Made by a program: the position numbers and the translations under genes
In this document: piece after piece, positions 35,319-45,467 of the stretch
Position numbering within the stretch: the stretch's first letter is position 1
Layout: every line of letters starts with the position of its first letter
NCBI GenBank assembly: GCA_963768075.1
Contig: CAVYHD010000013.1
Span: forward strand, 1-64,000
DNA: 64,000 nt
DNA from: QHXW01 sp963768075
GTDB lineage: Bacteria; Acidobacteriota; Terriglobia; Bryobacterales; Bryobacteraceae
Direction: 5' to 3'
Notes under the pieces: model-generated
Told to the model about the DNA's origin: nothing
Databases searched by the model: none
What the model saw: the letters and a program-made list of their open reading frames with translations, nothing else

Positions 35319-37623
35319 ATGAACCGCTCCTATTCGGGCCTGTCCGGCGTCCTCGTCCTTCTACTAACCTTCTGCGCCGCGGCACTTTGCGCCGATACCA
35401 CGGTGAGCAGCACCACCGTTTACACGCTGCCGGCAGGCGCCACTTTCTATGTGGACGGGCAGCAGTTCACCAGCGCGGCAACATTTCTTTGGCCCCAGGG
35501 GAGCAAGCACACGCTGAGCATCACTCCGTTGCAGCAGGCGTACACGGGCAACACGCGATACGCATTCACGGGATGGACGGTTTCGACGGGCATTCTGACG
35601 ACTTCCAACCCGGTTGTGATCATTACGGCCGACCCGGGAATCAGCTCGTACGAGGCGACGCTGACGCTCCAGTACGCGATTACCCTGGACATCATCAACT
35701 GCGCGCCGAGCCCTAGCGCGTGTTCCAGCCCAGGGACAGTGTTCGTGAACAATACGCCGTACTCGGTCAGCACGAACGTCTTTCTCAATGCGGGTTCGGC
35801 GATCACACTAGAGGCGGTGCCGAACTCCGGATTCGTGTTCACCGGGTGGCTGGGGGGGATTGGAAACTCCAGCCAGGCCTATCTGAATTTGTTTACGTTG
35901 AACGGACCAGTGGTGGTGGCTCCGGAATTTCTGGCGGCGGTTGCGGTCACGATGGCGACCAACCCGCCGGGGTTGCAAGTACTTGCCGACCGGACGACGG
36001 TCATCACGCCGGTCACGCTCGACTGGGGTATCGGGACTACACACATGCTAGGCGCTTCGCCGTGGCAGACCGACGTGCACGGGAGTCTATGGGTGTTCAG
36101 TTCCTGGAGCGACGGCGGCGGCATCAACCATGCGTACACCACCTCGCCCATGAATACCCTGACGCTCACCGCTACCTTTGTGCCTGGTGGCAACGTCACC
36201 TTCCTGACCAATCCGCAGGGGCTCAATCTGACGGTGGACGGAGTCGCGGTGGGACCACCGTACAACTACGTATGGGCGGCGGGCGTGGTGCACGCCGTTA
36301 GCGCAGCGTCTCGGCAAGTGGATATCAACGGCAACGGCTGGGCGTTTCAGTCGTGGTCGAATCGCGGCCCGGCGACGCAAACACTGGCACTGACCGCGGC
36401 TCAATCGCGACGGGATTCCGTCTGATCGCCACCTATGCGCCTTCGAGCCAAACCACGGGACAAATCACGATTCAGTCCTCGCCGCCGGGCGTGAATGTTC
36501 TCGAGAACGGTGCGGATTGCATCACGCCTTGCACGGTCCAAGCGACGATCGGCTCTCAAGTCTACCTGAGCGCTCCGGCATCGGTTCAGATGGCCGGCAA
36601 TACGCAGCTCGCTTTATTAGGCTGGGCGGACGGCGGGTCCGCCACCCGCACCGTTACCGTGGCATCGGGGACCCAGACCTTTACCGCAAACTACCAGAGT
36701 GACTACCTGCTGACTCCGCGGCCACTCCCGCCGGCGCGGCCACCTTGCAATTCTCACCCTCTTCACCGGATGGCTTCTATGTGGCAACGGTATCGGTTGC
36801 GGTTTCGGCCACATCGCCGCGGCTACCGTTTCGTCCATTGGGAAGGCGACGCCAGCGGCACATCGCCGAACATACCCTCGTCATGAGCCAGCCCCGGACC
36901 ATTCAAGCGGTGCTCGAGCGTAGTGGAAATAGCGGGATCAACTCAATCACGAATGCCGCCGGCATAACCCCGGACGATGCCGTTGCCCCGGGTCCATCAT
37001 TTCCATCGACGGCCCGAAGCTGGCGTCCGGACAGTCAGCGGTCCCGCCAGCCCCCTGGCCCAGACATTGGCGGAGGTCACCGTACGGTAGGCGACCAATT
37101 GCTGCCGCTCATTTTCGTTTCGCCGGGACAGATCAACGCTCAATTACCCTCCAGCCTGACGGCGGGCCAATATACGCTGACCGTCCAAGCGCCAGGCCAG
37201 CCCGAAGCCATCGGGGTTTTCACGGTGGAACGTAATGCTCCGGGATTGTTTTCGCGCGAAATTTCGGGCCAGGCCTATTGGATCGCGACGCATCCAGACG
37301 GCTCGTACGTGACGCCGGCCAGTCCGGCGCGCCGGGGCGAGACCGTGACCGGCTTGGGAACCGGCTTCGGGCCGTTCCACCCGCAGCCTCCCGATGGGTT
37401 CGCCGTGCCTGCTTCGGGCGTGTATCCGCTGGCGGACCCGGTCGAGCTGGAGTTCTCCGGCAAAACAATACAGCCGGATTTCACAGGCGCTGCCTTTGGC
37501 CACGTCGGCGTTACCGCGGTTCGTTTTCTCATCGCCGATCCGCTTCCTGAGGCTTCGACCATTGAGATCAGGGCGCAGGTGAACGGGCACGCGAGTAATA
37601 CCGTGCTGCTGCCGCTCGAGTAG
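35319..37623 (+). CDS. Large surface protein with InlB-B-like repeats and Solibacter-type C-terminal domain, several frameshifts
   Basis: Secreted: signal GLSGVLVLLLTFCAAALCAD. At least six repeats of a 70-80-residue beta domain are visible by their core, a hydrophobic-Gly/Ser-Trp pattern: FTGWTVST, FTGWLGGI, FSSWSDGG, FQSWSNRG, LLGWADGG and FVHWEGDA. These look like divergent InlB B-repeats (Flg_new type). The last 210 residues are the Solibacter C-terminal domain, PLIFVSPGQINAQLPSSLTA, then GQYTLTVQAPGQPEAIG and AQVNGHASNTVLLPLE. The frame changes at least five times between 36400 and 37090. The joined length is about 765 residues. The role is likely adhesion or surface structure. Confidence 0.7.
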
Positions 37624-37628
37624 GCACC

Positions 37629-37672
37629 GGTGTCAAGATTCAGCATGCGGCTGTTCGCGGAAACCTGACACC
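37629..37672. repeat. Inverted repeat between surface protein gene and hutH
   Basis: GGTGTCA at 37629-37635 and its inverted copy TGACACC at 37666-37672 enclose 30 bases. Arms of seven are perfect. The distance to the hutH start is 30 bases. No T-run follows, so a terminator is less likely than a REP-like or operator element. Confidence 0.4.
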
Positions 37673-37701
37673 TCATTCCCTCGCGATACCATCAGGAAGG
37701 T

Positions 37702-39211
37702 ATGGTCGTGCTGGATGGCGGGCGCCTCACGGTCGAACAGGTGCTCTCGGTCGCAGCGGGTCACGATACCGCCGGTATCGCGCTCGAAGCCATCGAAAGA
37801 ATGCAGCGGTCGCGCGGCGTGGTGGAGCGGCTGGCCGCCGGCGAGACTCCCGTCTATGGGGTCAACACCGGCGTGGGCCTGCTAGCGGACGTGCGCGTGC
37901 CGCCCGCGGATCTCGAACAACTGCAACGCAACGTGGTGCGATCGCACGCCGCCGGCGCGGGGGAACCGCTGAGCCACGAGGAAGTGCGGGCCATGATGCT
38001 GATCCGCGCGAATGTGCTGGCCATGGGTTTTTCGGGCATCCGACCGGTAGTGGCCGAGCGGCTGTGCCAGATGATCGAGCGCGGCGTGACACCGGTGGTG
38101 CCGTCGCAGGGAAGCGTCGGCGCTTCGGGGGACCTGGCTCCGCTCGCACACATGGCGCTGGTATTGATGGGCGAAGGCGAAGCCGAATTTTCCGGCGCAC
38201 GCATGCCGGGCGGGGAAGCTTTGCGGTTGGCCGGCATCGCGCCGCTCCAACTTGCGTCGAAGGAAGGGATCTCGCTGGTCAACGGCACGCAGGCCATGCT
38301 GGCCATCGGCTGTCTGGAGTTGGGCGCAGCGGAGCAGCTCGTGGATACCGCGGAAGTCGTTTGTGCCCTTACGCTCGACGCGCTGCGGGGGACGCCGCGT
38401 GCTTTTGAGAGGAGACTGCACGAGGTCCGCCCGCATCCGGGCCAATTAGCCAGCGCGGCGCATCTGCTGCAACTGCTCGAGGGAAGCGAGATTCGCGCTT
38501 CGCACGTCTCGTGCCGGCGCGTGCAGGATGCCTACTCGCTGCGCTGCGCGCCGCAGGTCCACGGGGCCGTCCGCGATACGCTGACCGAGGCCCGGCGCGT
38601 ATTCTCCATCGAGCTCAACTCCGCGACGGACAATCCGCTGGTCTTCGATGAAGAAGTGCTGTCGGGAGGGAATTTTCACGGCGAGCCGCTGGCGTTCCAA
38701 CTGGACTACCTGGCCATTGCGCTCACGGCTCTTTCGGGCATCGCAGAGCGGCGCATTGACCGGCTGGTGAACCCCGCGCTGAACGAAGACTTGCCGCCGT
38801 TTCTCGCGCGGCATGCGGGCCTAGAATCGGGGCTGATGATGGCGCAGGTGACTGCGGCGGCAGCTGGTGGCCGAGAACCGGGTGCTCGCGACCCCCGCAT
38901 CGCCCGGCTCGATTACGACGAGCGGCAACAAAGAGGATTTCGTGAGCATGGGAATGACGGCGGCGCTCAAGGCGAAACGCGTGGTGCGGAACACGGGCAC
39001 GGTGCTGGCGATTGAAGCGCTGGCCGCTGCCCGGGCCCTAGAGTTCCTGCGGCCTTTGAGGACCAGCGCGCCTCTGGAACGGGCACGGGAGCGCATCCGC
39101 GCGGTGTGCGCGGAATTTGAGGGAGACCATCCGCTATCGGGCGACATCGCGGCGGTCGAGAGAGTGATTGCTGCGGGACAGTTGACCGTGGCGGGAGTGG
39201 CGCAGAGTTGA
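37702..39211 (+). CDS. hutH: Histidine ammonia-lyase, frameshifted
   Basis: Deaminates histidine to urocanate. The Ala-Ser-Gly triad that forms the MIO cofactor is in GSVGASGDLAPLAHMALVLM. The catalytic Tyr region is YGVNTGVGLLADV. Later motifs include YSLRCAPQVHGAVRDTL and NSATDNPLVFDEEVLSGGN, then FHGEPLAFQLDYLAIALTAL. The frame breaks near 38870: one extra G before QLVAENRVLATPAS. About 500 residues joined, the normal length. Other hut genes are not in the window, so it may be a stand-alone ammonia-lyase of this fold. Confidence 0.85.
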
Positions 39212-39391
39212 AGCTCGGCTTCAGCCGGCGGGCCAGCGCGGGTCCGACGTCAACTGCACCGGCGGAGCGTACCGTGTAAGTTCTTCCCGCCTGGAAAAGT
39301 TTGGCAAGCGGGCTGGCTTTATTTTCAACCATTTAAGCCTTGGCAAACGGTTTGCAATCAGATGCTCCGAATCTGGAGGTGTGTCGTCGTC

Positions 39392-40228
39392 ATGGAAGAA
39401 ATACACGAGCGAAGTTCATCGACGGCTCCGGTATGGAGTCTGGTGGTTTTAGGGTCGGTCCTCTGCTGCGTCGTCGCGCTGGGAGGGTATTTCCTGGTGC
39501 GCGAGCACAGGCAAACGCAGGATCTGGCCGCGGGCAATCTGAAGCTGGCCACGGCGCTGAGCCAGGTGCAGGGTCAGTTGGCGGCGGTTTCGGACAAGCT
39601 GAACGCCTTGGCCGTGGCACCGGCGCCCGCGCCGGTAGTGACGACGCCGGAGCGCCCTTCCGCAATGCCGGAGCCGAAGCACGTAAAAGCCAGGCCGCGC
39701 ATGACGGCGCGCCGCGCGACGGATGATCCGCGCTATAAGCACCTGCAAGAGGAACTCTCCGATCAGCGGAAAGAGCTCGCGTCGACCCGCGAAGAGGTGG
39801 AGAAGGCGCGCACCGGCTTGCTTGGCAGCCTGAACTCGACGCGTGATGAGCTGAACGGCTCGATCGCCAGGACGCATGATGAGCTGGTGGCGCTCGAAAA
39901 GCGCGGCGAGCGGAACTACATCGAATTCGAGCTGGATAAATCCAAGGATTTTCAGCGGGTGGGATCGATCAGCCTGTCGCTGCGCAAGGTCGACTTCAAA
40001 AAGAAGCACTACGATCTGGCCATGATGGTGGACGATTTCGAGCTCCAGAAAAAGAACGTGAACCTGTTCGAACCGGTATGGATCACGCTTGCCGACCGTC
40101 CGCAGCCGGTTGAGCTGGTGGTCAACGAAATCCACAAGGACGAAATCAAGGGCTATATCAGCGCGCCGAAGTACAAGAAGTCGGAGCTGGTGGCCATTAC
40201 TGCGGCACCCGCGGTGAAAACGCAGTAG
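39392..40228 (+). CDS. Membrane-anchored coiled-coil hypothetical protein
   Basis: 278 residues from the ATG at 39392 (GGAGGT upstream; the ATG at 39362 would add ten). One membrane helix (VWSLVVLGSVLCCVVALGGYF) lies near the start, then a short coiled coil, a Pro/Ala linker, a basic stretch (KHVKARPRMTARRATDD), a second coiled coil (LQEELSDQRKELASTREEVE) and a beta domain beginning YIEFELDKSKDFQRVGSISL. It faces the periplasm. Function unknown; the C-terminal domain looks like a structural part, not an enzyme. Confidence 0.6.
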   Translation: MEEIHERSSSTAPVWSLVVLGSVLCCVVALGGYFLVREHRQTQDLAAGNLKLATALSQVQGQLAAVSDKLNALAVAPAPAPVVTTPERPSAMPEPKHVKARPRMTARRATDDPRYKHLQEELSDQRKELASTREEVEKARTGLLGSLNSTRDELNGSIARTHDELVALEKRGERNYIEFELDKSKDFQRVGSISLSLRKVDFKKKHYDLAMMVDDFELQKKNVNLFEPVWITLADRPQPVELVVNEIHKDEIKGYISAPKYKKSELVAITAAPAVKTQ

Positions 40229-40368
40229 GACTTCGCGGGCGTCGGGCCGAGGTATACTTCTCAGAGCTTAGGTACGCCAAAGTGGGTACGCTAACGCTGA
40301 GAGAGAACTCCTCCGGCCTGCCGCCCGCCAGTGCCCTGGAGCTTGCGGTCTTTGGAGGTCCCAACGTC

Positions 40369-43300
40369 ATGTCCAGGCTCCGGGCGTGTTGCCTATTCTC
40401 CGCCCTTTTGTCCTACACTCTCATTGGCAACGCACAAAACACTCCAATCGTTCCTCGAATTATCGAGGCAATCGATGAATCGCGGCTGGTAATATTGCGG
40501 GGCAATATTCATCCGATGGCGCAGGCCCCGTTCGATCGTGGACCCGCGCCGCTTAGCTTTCCCATGGAGCGCATGCAGTTGGTGCTTACACCAAGCTCCC
40601 AGCAGGCGGCCACACTGAAGGATCTGCTCGACGCGCAGCAGGATAAATCTTCGGCGAATTACCACAAATGGCTTACGCCGGAACAATTCGGCGAGCGGTT
40701 TGGCCCAGCGGATCAGGATGTTCAGACGGTGGTGTTCTGGCTGCAATCGCATGGATTTCAGGTGAATCAGGTGGCTAAGGGGAAGAGGGTCATTGAATTC
40801 TCCGGCACGGCCGGGCAGGTGCGCGGCGCTTTCCATACCGAGATCCACAAGTTCGCGGGGAACGGTAAGGATCATTGGGCAAACGCCAGCGACCCACAGA
40901 TACCGGCGGCACTAGCCCCCGTGGTTGGCGGTGTGGCCACGCTGCACAATTTTCACCCGAGGCCGCTGGTGTCCATTTCTCCAAAATGGCCGAAGGCACC
41001 GACCAAGGGCGGAGTCCGGCCGGAGTACACCGAAACCGCCGGCACCTACGCTCTGGCGCCCGCGGACTATGCGGTGATCTACAACATCAATCCGCTTTAC
41101 AAGGCGGGCATCGACGGAACGGGAGTCACGATCGGCGTGCTTGGCGTTGCGCCGATCCTGGCGCAGGATATCGCGGATTTTCGCACCGTTTTTGGCTTGC
41201 CGGCAAATCCGCCGCAGTTCCTCGTCAACGGGACCTCGCCCGATTATTTTGAGTTCAACCTGGACTACCTGGGGCCCGACCTGGAGGGAACTTTGGATGT
41301 CAGTTGGGCCGGGGCGATTGCTCCCAATGCCACCGTGAAATTCATCATTGCCGCGGACACCGACACCACGGATGGTTTGTCGCTGGCGGAAGAATATGCC
41401 GTCGACAGCAACCTGGCGGACATCCTGACAGAGAGTTTCGGCGATTGCGAAGGCGACGTGACAGCGGCCCAGGCGCAACAAATTAATGCCGTGCGGGAGC
41501 AGGCGGCGGCACAGGGCATTACCTATGTGGTGAGCAGCGGGGACCAGGGACCGTACACTTGCTACGACGGCTCGGATTTGGGTCCGCTGTCGGTGAACGT
41601 TTTTGCGTCGTCTCCATACGCGGTGTCGGTCGGTGGCACGGAGTTCAACAGCGCGACAAATACCGCCACTTACTGGTCGGCGAAGAATAACGCGATGACC
41701 CTGGCTTCGGCGCTCTCGTACATCCCGGAGACGGTGTGGAACGATAGCTGCGATGCAGTTCAATGCGGCGCGAATAACGTGACCGTAGAGGCGTCAGGCG
41801 GCGGGGCAAGCAGCCTGTTTCCGAAACCCTCCTGGCAATCCGGCGTTGCTGGCATTCCCAATGACGGAGCGCGTGACGTGCCCGACCTGTCGTTGACCGC
41901 ATCACCGAACACGGATCCGTACCTGCTCTGCTACTGGGCTTCGTGCGAGGGCGGCCCGATTACCTCAAACAGCTTCATGCCGGTCGGCGGGACCTCCGCT
42001 TCCGCGCCATCGTTCGCCGGGGTTATGGCCCTGGTCAATCAGAAAATGAAATCCCGGCAGGGTTTGGTGAATTATATTCTCTACCGGCTCGCCGCATCGC
42101 AGCAATATTCCCAGTGCGACGGATCAAATATCAAGACTCTGCCGGGCGGCACCTGCACCTTCAACGACATTACCGTGGGCAATAGCGCCATCCCGGGCGA
42201 GCCCGAGTATGGAAAGACAGGCGCGCTATATGAGGCCGGCGCGGGCTACGACCTGGCTACCGGGCTGGGCTCCCTCAACGTAGCGAATCTCGTCAACAAC
42301 TGGGATTCAGTGAGCTTCAATGCCACCAATACCAGTCTGGCAATGAATCCCACAACGCTGAATCACGGCGCCCCAGCCAGCCTTCAATCGTCGGTGTCAC
42401 CGCAGAGCGGAAGCGGAACTCCCACCGGAGCGGTGTCGCTCGTGACCATCGGCGGAGCGGGCTACGGATTCTTCCCGCTGACGGATGGGGCCGCTAATTC
42501 TATGTTGGCGTCGCTGCCCGGCGGCACCTATGCGGTGCACGCTCACTACTCGGGAGATGGCCAGTTTGCTCCCAGCGATTCCGCTCCGGTATCGGTCACG
42601 GTCGCACCGGAGGCGAGCACCACCACAGCCGGGGCGCTGCCTTTCTACGTTCCGAATGGGTTCTACACGCGGGGAACGTATGGCAACACCTGGGTGTGGC
42701 TTAGCGCGCAAGTGGCCGGCCGGTCCGGCAAAGGGACGGCAACCGGTGAAGTAATATTTAGCGACAACGGCGCGGCCATCAGCGGGGGTTTCGGGACCGT
42801 CAACGCGGAAGGCAAGGCGATCAGCGAGAACAGCTATATCGCTTTCACGCCCGGCCGCCACTCGATTGTGGCCGCCTATCAGGGGGACCCCAGCTTTGAG
42901 CCCAGCGTGTCTGCCCCGGTTACGATCACCATCACGAAAGCCCAGACAACTATTTCGGTCCAGCCCAGCCTCGGCCAGGCGCCATCCGGCGAAGCCATAT
43001 CGTTTACGGCCACAATTGAATCCGGGAATGGCCAGGCCGGAAATCCTGAAACGGGTACGGTGACGTTTTTCCTGAGCGGGAAGCTGCTGGCAAGCCGGCC
43101 GGTCACTCCCAATTTCGATTTTGGTACGGGGCTGTCGGTGGGGACGGCGGTCATCGAGATTTCCACTCTACCCGAAGGCGAAAATGCGATCACCGCTACC
43201 TACAGCGGGGACAGCAACTACCAGGGGTCGTCTTCACAAGCGGCCGTGGTGACCGTGGGAACGACGGCGCCGTCATGTAAGGTCACGAATTTTACTGCTG

Positions 43301-43845
43301 ATCCCAATCCCATTACGGTGTTCGATCCCCCCGCAGTCACAACGATCAGCGTCACGGCCCCCTGCAACTTTGACGTTCGCGTCGGCAGCCGCAGCGGGGC
43401 GCTGCTCGGTTCGGGCGAAGGTACCTTCTTCGGGACCACCGTGGCGCCGGTCATGAACGGGACCGCCTTCTATCTGCAATTGCAGGGCAGCACGACGAAT
43501 CATGGCACGCTGCAGAAGTTGACCGTCGGTGTAGAACCTGGAACCCCGCCCTGCGTGGCGTATAGCTTCTCGGCCAGCCCGAGTCCGGTCATCTCCGCCA
43601 CGGGGGCCGGCGCCACTACGATCACGTCGGTTGCCAGTTGCAGTATTGACGTACGGGTCGGCAGCCCGAACGGGACACTGCTCGGCTCCTCCAGGGACTA
43701 CTTCTATCCAAATGTCCTGATCTCTCCCACCGGGAACTGGGTGACTAACGGGATGCAGTTCTTCCTGCAGCAAGAAGGCAACAAAACCGCGAGTGGCACA
43801 CTGGCAACTCTAACGGTGCCGGTGGTGGCGCCTGCGGCGCAGTGA
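40369..43845 (+). CDS. Sedolisin (S53, kumamolisin-like) peptidase with C-terminal Ig-like and tandem repeats
   Basis: 1,158 residues from the ATG at 40369 (GGAGGT upstream). Signal, then the pro-domain (HKWLTPEQFGERFGPADQDV) and the catalytic domain: Glu and Asp in GPDLEGTLDVSWAGAIAPNA, Ser in MPVGGTSASAPSFAGVMALV. Three Big_3-type Ig-like domains follow (for example TFFLSGKLLASRPVT and AVHAHYSGDGQFAPS). Two tandem 90-residue repeats end the protein (residues about 968-1060 and 1061-1158), each with one DVRVGS, a LLGSxxG turn and FxLQxxG. Acid-active secreted peptidases of this kind are frequent in soil Acidobacteriota. The calcium site is normally near the C-terminus of the catalytic domain. 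Confidence 0.9.
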   Translation: MSRLRACCLFSALLSYTLIGNAQNTPIVPRIIEAIDESRLVILRGNIHPMAQAPFDRGPAPLSFPMERMQLVLTPSSQQAATLKDLLDAQQDKSSANYHKWLTPEQFGERFGPADQDVQTVVFWLQSHGFQVNQVAKGKRVIEFSGTAGQVRGAFHTEIHKFAGNGKDHWANASDPQIPAALAPVVGGVATLHNFHPRPLVSISPKWPKAPTKGGVRPEYTETAGTYALAPADYAVIYNINPLYKAGIDGTGVTIGVLGVAPILAQDIADFRTVFGLPANPPQFLVNGTSPDYFEFNLDYLGPDLEGTLDVSWAGAIAPNATVKFIIAADTDTTDGLSLAEEYAVDSNLADILTESFGDCEGDVTAAQAQQINAVREQAAAQGITYVVSSGDQGPYTCYDGSDLGPLSVNVFASSPYAVSVGGTEFNSATNTATYWSAKNNAMTLASALSYIPETVWNDSCDAVQCGANNVTVEASGGGASSLFPKPSWQSGVAGIPNDGARDVPDLSLTASPNTDPYLLCYWASCEGGPITSNSFMPVGGTSASAPSFAGVMALVNQKMKSRQGLVNYILYRLAASQQYSQCDGSNIKTLPGGTCTFNDITVGNSAIPGEPEYGKTGALYEAGAGYDLATGLGSLNVANLVNNWDSVSFNATNTSLAMNPTTLNHGAPASLQSSVSPQSGSGTPTGAVSLVTIGGAGYGFFPLTDGAANSMLASLPGGTYAVHAHYSGDGQFAPSDSAPVSVTVAPEASTTTAGALPFYVPNGFYTRGTYGNTWVWLSAQVAGRSGKGTATGEVIFSDNGAAISGGFGTVNAEGKAISENSYIAFTPGRHSIVAAYQGDPSFEPSVSAPVTITITKAQTTISVQPSLGQAPSGEAISFTATIESGNGQAGNPETGTVTFFLSGKLLASRPVTPNFDFGTGLSVGTAVIEISTLPEGENAITATYSGDSNYQGSSSQAAVVTVGTTAPSCKVTNFTADPNPITVFDPPAVTTISVTAPCNFDVRVGSRSGALLGSGEGTFFGTTVAPVMNGTAFYLQLQGSTTNHGTLQKLTVGVEPGTPPCVAYSFSASPSPVISATGAGATTITSVASCSIDVRVGSPNGTLLGSSRDYFYPNVLISPTGNWVTNGMQFFLQQEGNKTASGTLATLTVPVVAPAAQ
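43270..43842 (+). repeat. Two tandem C-terminal repeats in the sedolisin gene
   Basis: The encoded repeats start with CKVTNFTADPNPI and CVAYSFSASPSPV and share the pattern TTI, Cys, DVRVGS, LLGS, NG, FxLQ and GTL..LTV. They begin at about 43270 and 43549. They are probably beta sandwiches that stabilise the protein or bind carbohydrate. Confidence 0.6.
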
Positions 43846-43881
43846 GCGGGAAAAGGCGTACGCGCTGAGTAAGTTTTGGTT

Positions 43882-43958
<77 letters not shown>

Positions 43959-44143
43959 GCTTGTTGTGCCGGATATAAGGATGGTAACATGACGCACCGA
44001 ACCGGGCCAAATTTGAGTCCCAAGGCAGAAGGATCGGGTAAGGTCCTGATAAATCCGAGGGTCCGGTTGCACCTGTTATATGCGACAATTGGGTTTCATT
44101 TACATAACGACCCTGCCACGGAACGCCAGTTGGAAAGGCGCTT

Positions 44144-44449
44144 ATGAGTTATACATCGGAGACGCCGTTCGATAATATCGAAAGCTCTCACCAATACGTT
44201 TCCCTGCTGGCTGAAGCCATCGAAGAGGCCCGCCGTGAGGTGGATGAGGAAATCGCCACGGCGGTGACGGAAGGCCCGGAGCGCCGCAAAGAGGCGCTGC
44301 AAATCGTGGCCTACAATCTGGCCAAGCTTTCGCTGCACATCAAGACCAGCGGACGGCTGCTGAACGACCTCCGCAGTCTGCGGCGGCTTCTCCAGGCGGA
44401 GCGGGCACCGGTGAAACCGCTAGCCCGGGCGGCCTCCCGCCAAGGCTGA
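44144..44449 (+). CDS. Hypothetical small helical protein
   Basis: 101 residues, predicted mostly helical: SHQYVSLLAEAIEEARREVD, EEIATAVTEGPERRKEALQI and VAYNLAKLSLHIKTSGRLLN, then a basic tail. No Cys or catalytic motif. The ATG at 44144 has AAGG upstream. It ends 4 bases before the sugar-phosphate isomerase gene and so is likely in one operon. The family is unknown to me. Confidence 0.6.
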   Translation: MSYTSETPFDNIESSHQYVSLLAEAIEEARREVDEEIATAVTEGPERRKEALQIVAYNLAKLSLHIKTSGRLLNDLRSLRRLLQAERAPVKPLARAASRQG

Positions 44450-44453
44450 TTCC

Positions 44454-45296
44454 ATGGCCCTCTCGCGCCGGACGCTGCTCCGCGCGATGGGAGCAGCAAG
44501 TATCGTGCCGCGCCTTCGCGCTCGGGCACGCGGCCTGAAAATCGGAGTCACCGACTGGAATTTGCGGTTGACCGGGAAACTGGAATCGGTCGAGACGGCG
44601 GCCCGGCTGGGCTTCGAAGGCGTCCAGGTGAGTTTGGGCCGCAAACCGCTGGATGGCCGGCTGCCGCTCGACGACCTGGCGTTGCAGCAGCAATTCCTGA
44701 CGGCGGCGAAAACTCAAAAAATAGCTCTGGACGGCACCTGCCTCGACATCCTCCACGTTAACTACCTGAAAAACGACAAGTTGGGCCAGAAGTGGGTGGC
44801 CGATTCGATTCCCATTACAAAAAAGCTGGATGCGCGGGTCATTTTGTTGCCCTTTTTTGGTAAAGGAGCGCTAACCAACCGCGAGGAGATGGATTACGTG
44901 GGGGATGCGCTGCGCGAGATCGCGCCCGAGGCGGAAAAGGCCGGGGTAATCCTTGGGCTGGAAGACACGATATCGGCGGAAGATAACGTCCGAATTATGG
45001 AGCATACGAAATCCCCGGCGGTGCTGACTTACTACGATGTCGGCAACTCCACCGAGGGCGGCTTTGACGTGGTAAAGGAGATCCACTGGTTGGGCAAGGG
45101 CCGTATCTGCCAGATTCACTTGAAAGACAACCCGCATTACATGGGCGAGGGCACGATCGACTTCCCGGTGGTCATCAAAGCCATTGACTCGATTGGTTTC
45201 CGCGGGTACGCGAACCTGGAGACCAGTTGCCCTTCGAACTCCGTGGACGACGATATGCTCCGGAATCTACACTACATCCGGCGTCTGGTTGGGTGA
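44454..45296 (+). CDS. Sugar phosphate isomerase/epimerase, Tat-like signal
   Basis: 280 residues of the xylose-isomerase-like AP endonuclease 2 barrel. Tat-like signal: SRRTLLRAMGAASIVPRLRA. The barrel starts at KIGVTDWNLRLTGKLESVET. The metal site is spread over VILGLEDTISAEDNVRIMEH (Glu), LTYYDVGNSTEGG (Asp), GRICQIHLKDNPHYMGEG (His, Lys) and FRGYANLETSCPS (Glu). It lies just after the small helical protein gene. The exported location is typical of acidobacterial sugar-handling clusters. Confidence 0.85.
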   Translation: MALSRRTLLRAMGAASIVPRLRARARGLKIGVTDWNLRLTGKLESVETAARLGFEGVQVSLGRKPLDGRLPLDDLALQQQFLTAAKTQKIALDGTCLDILHVNYLKNDKLGQKWVADSIPITKKLDARVILLPFFGKGALTNREEMDYVGDALREIAPEAEKAGVILGLEDTISAEDNVRIMEHTKSPAVLTYYDVGNSTEGGFDVVKEIHWLGKGRICQIHLKDNPHYMGEGTIDFPVVIKAIDSIGFRGYANLETSCPSNSVDDDMLRNLHYIRRLVG

Positions 45297-45305
45297 TGGA
45301 TTACA

Positions 45306-45322
45306 CCACCTATGCTAGGTGG
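45306..45322 (+). terminator. Hairpin after the isomerase gene
   Basis: CCACCTA-TGC-TAGGTGG is a perfect 7-bp stem with a 3-base loop, 10 bases after the stop codon. There is no T-run, so it may slow RNA decay or stop transcription only weakly. Confidence 0.4.
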
Positions 45323-45438
45323 AAGAGGATTGGGCAAAGCAATTCTCCGGCCTAACCGGACTGGCGGTTTGCGATAGCAGGAAAAATAATAAGCATGCTG
45401 GAAACGCCCATCTGAAGGGGCTTTGAGTAAATTCTGTA

Positions 45439-45467
45439 TTGACATTAACAAGTAATGCGCTTATGAT
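45439..45467 (+). promoter_or_regulatory. Consensus sigma-70-type promoter of carD
   Basis: TTGACA at 45439-45444, a 17-base spacer, and TATGAT at 45462-45467. The -35 is a perfect match and the spacing ideal; the -10 has one mismatch. The start of transcription would be near 45474, leaving a leader of about 63 bases before the carD ATG, which is preceded by GAAGGGG. Confidence 0.75.

Noticed and set aside
37702..39211. A complete histidine utilisation (hut) cluster
   Set aside because: Only hutH is recognised; hutU, hutI and a Hut regulator are absent in the flanking DNA.
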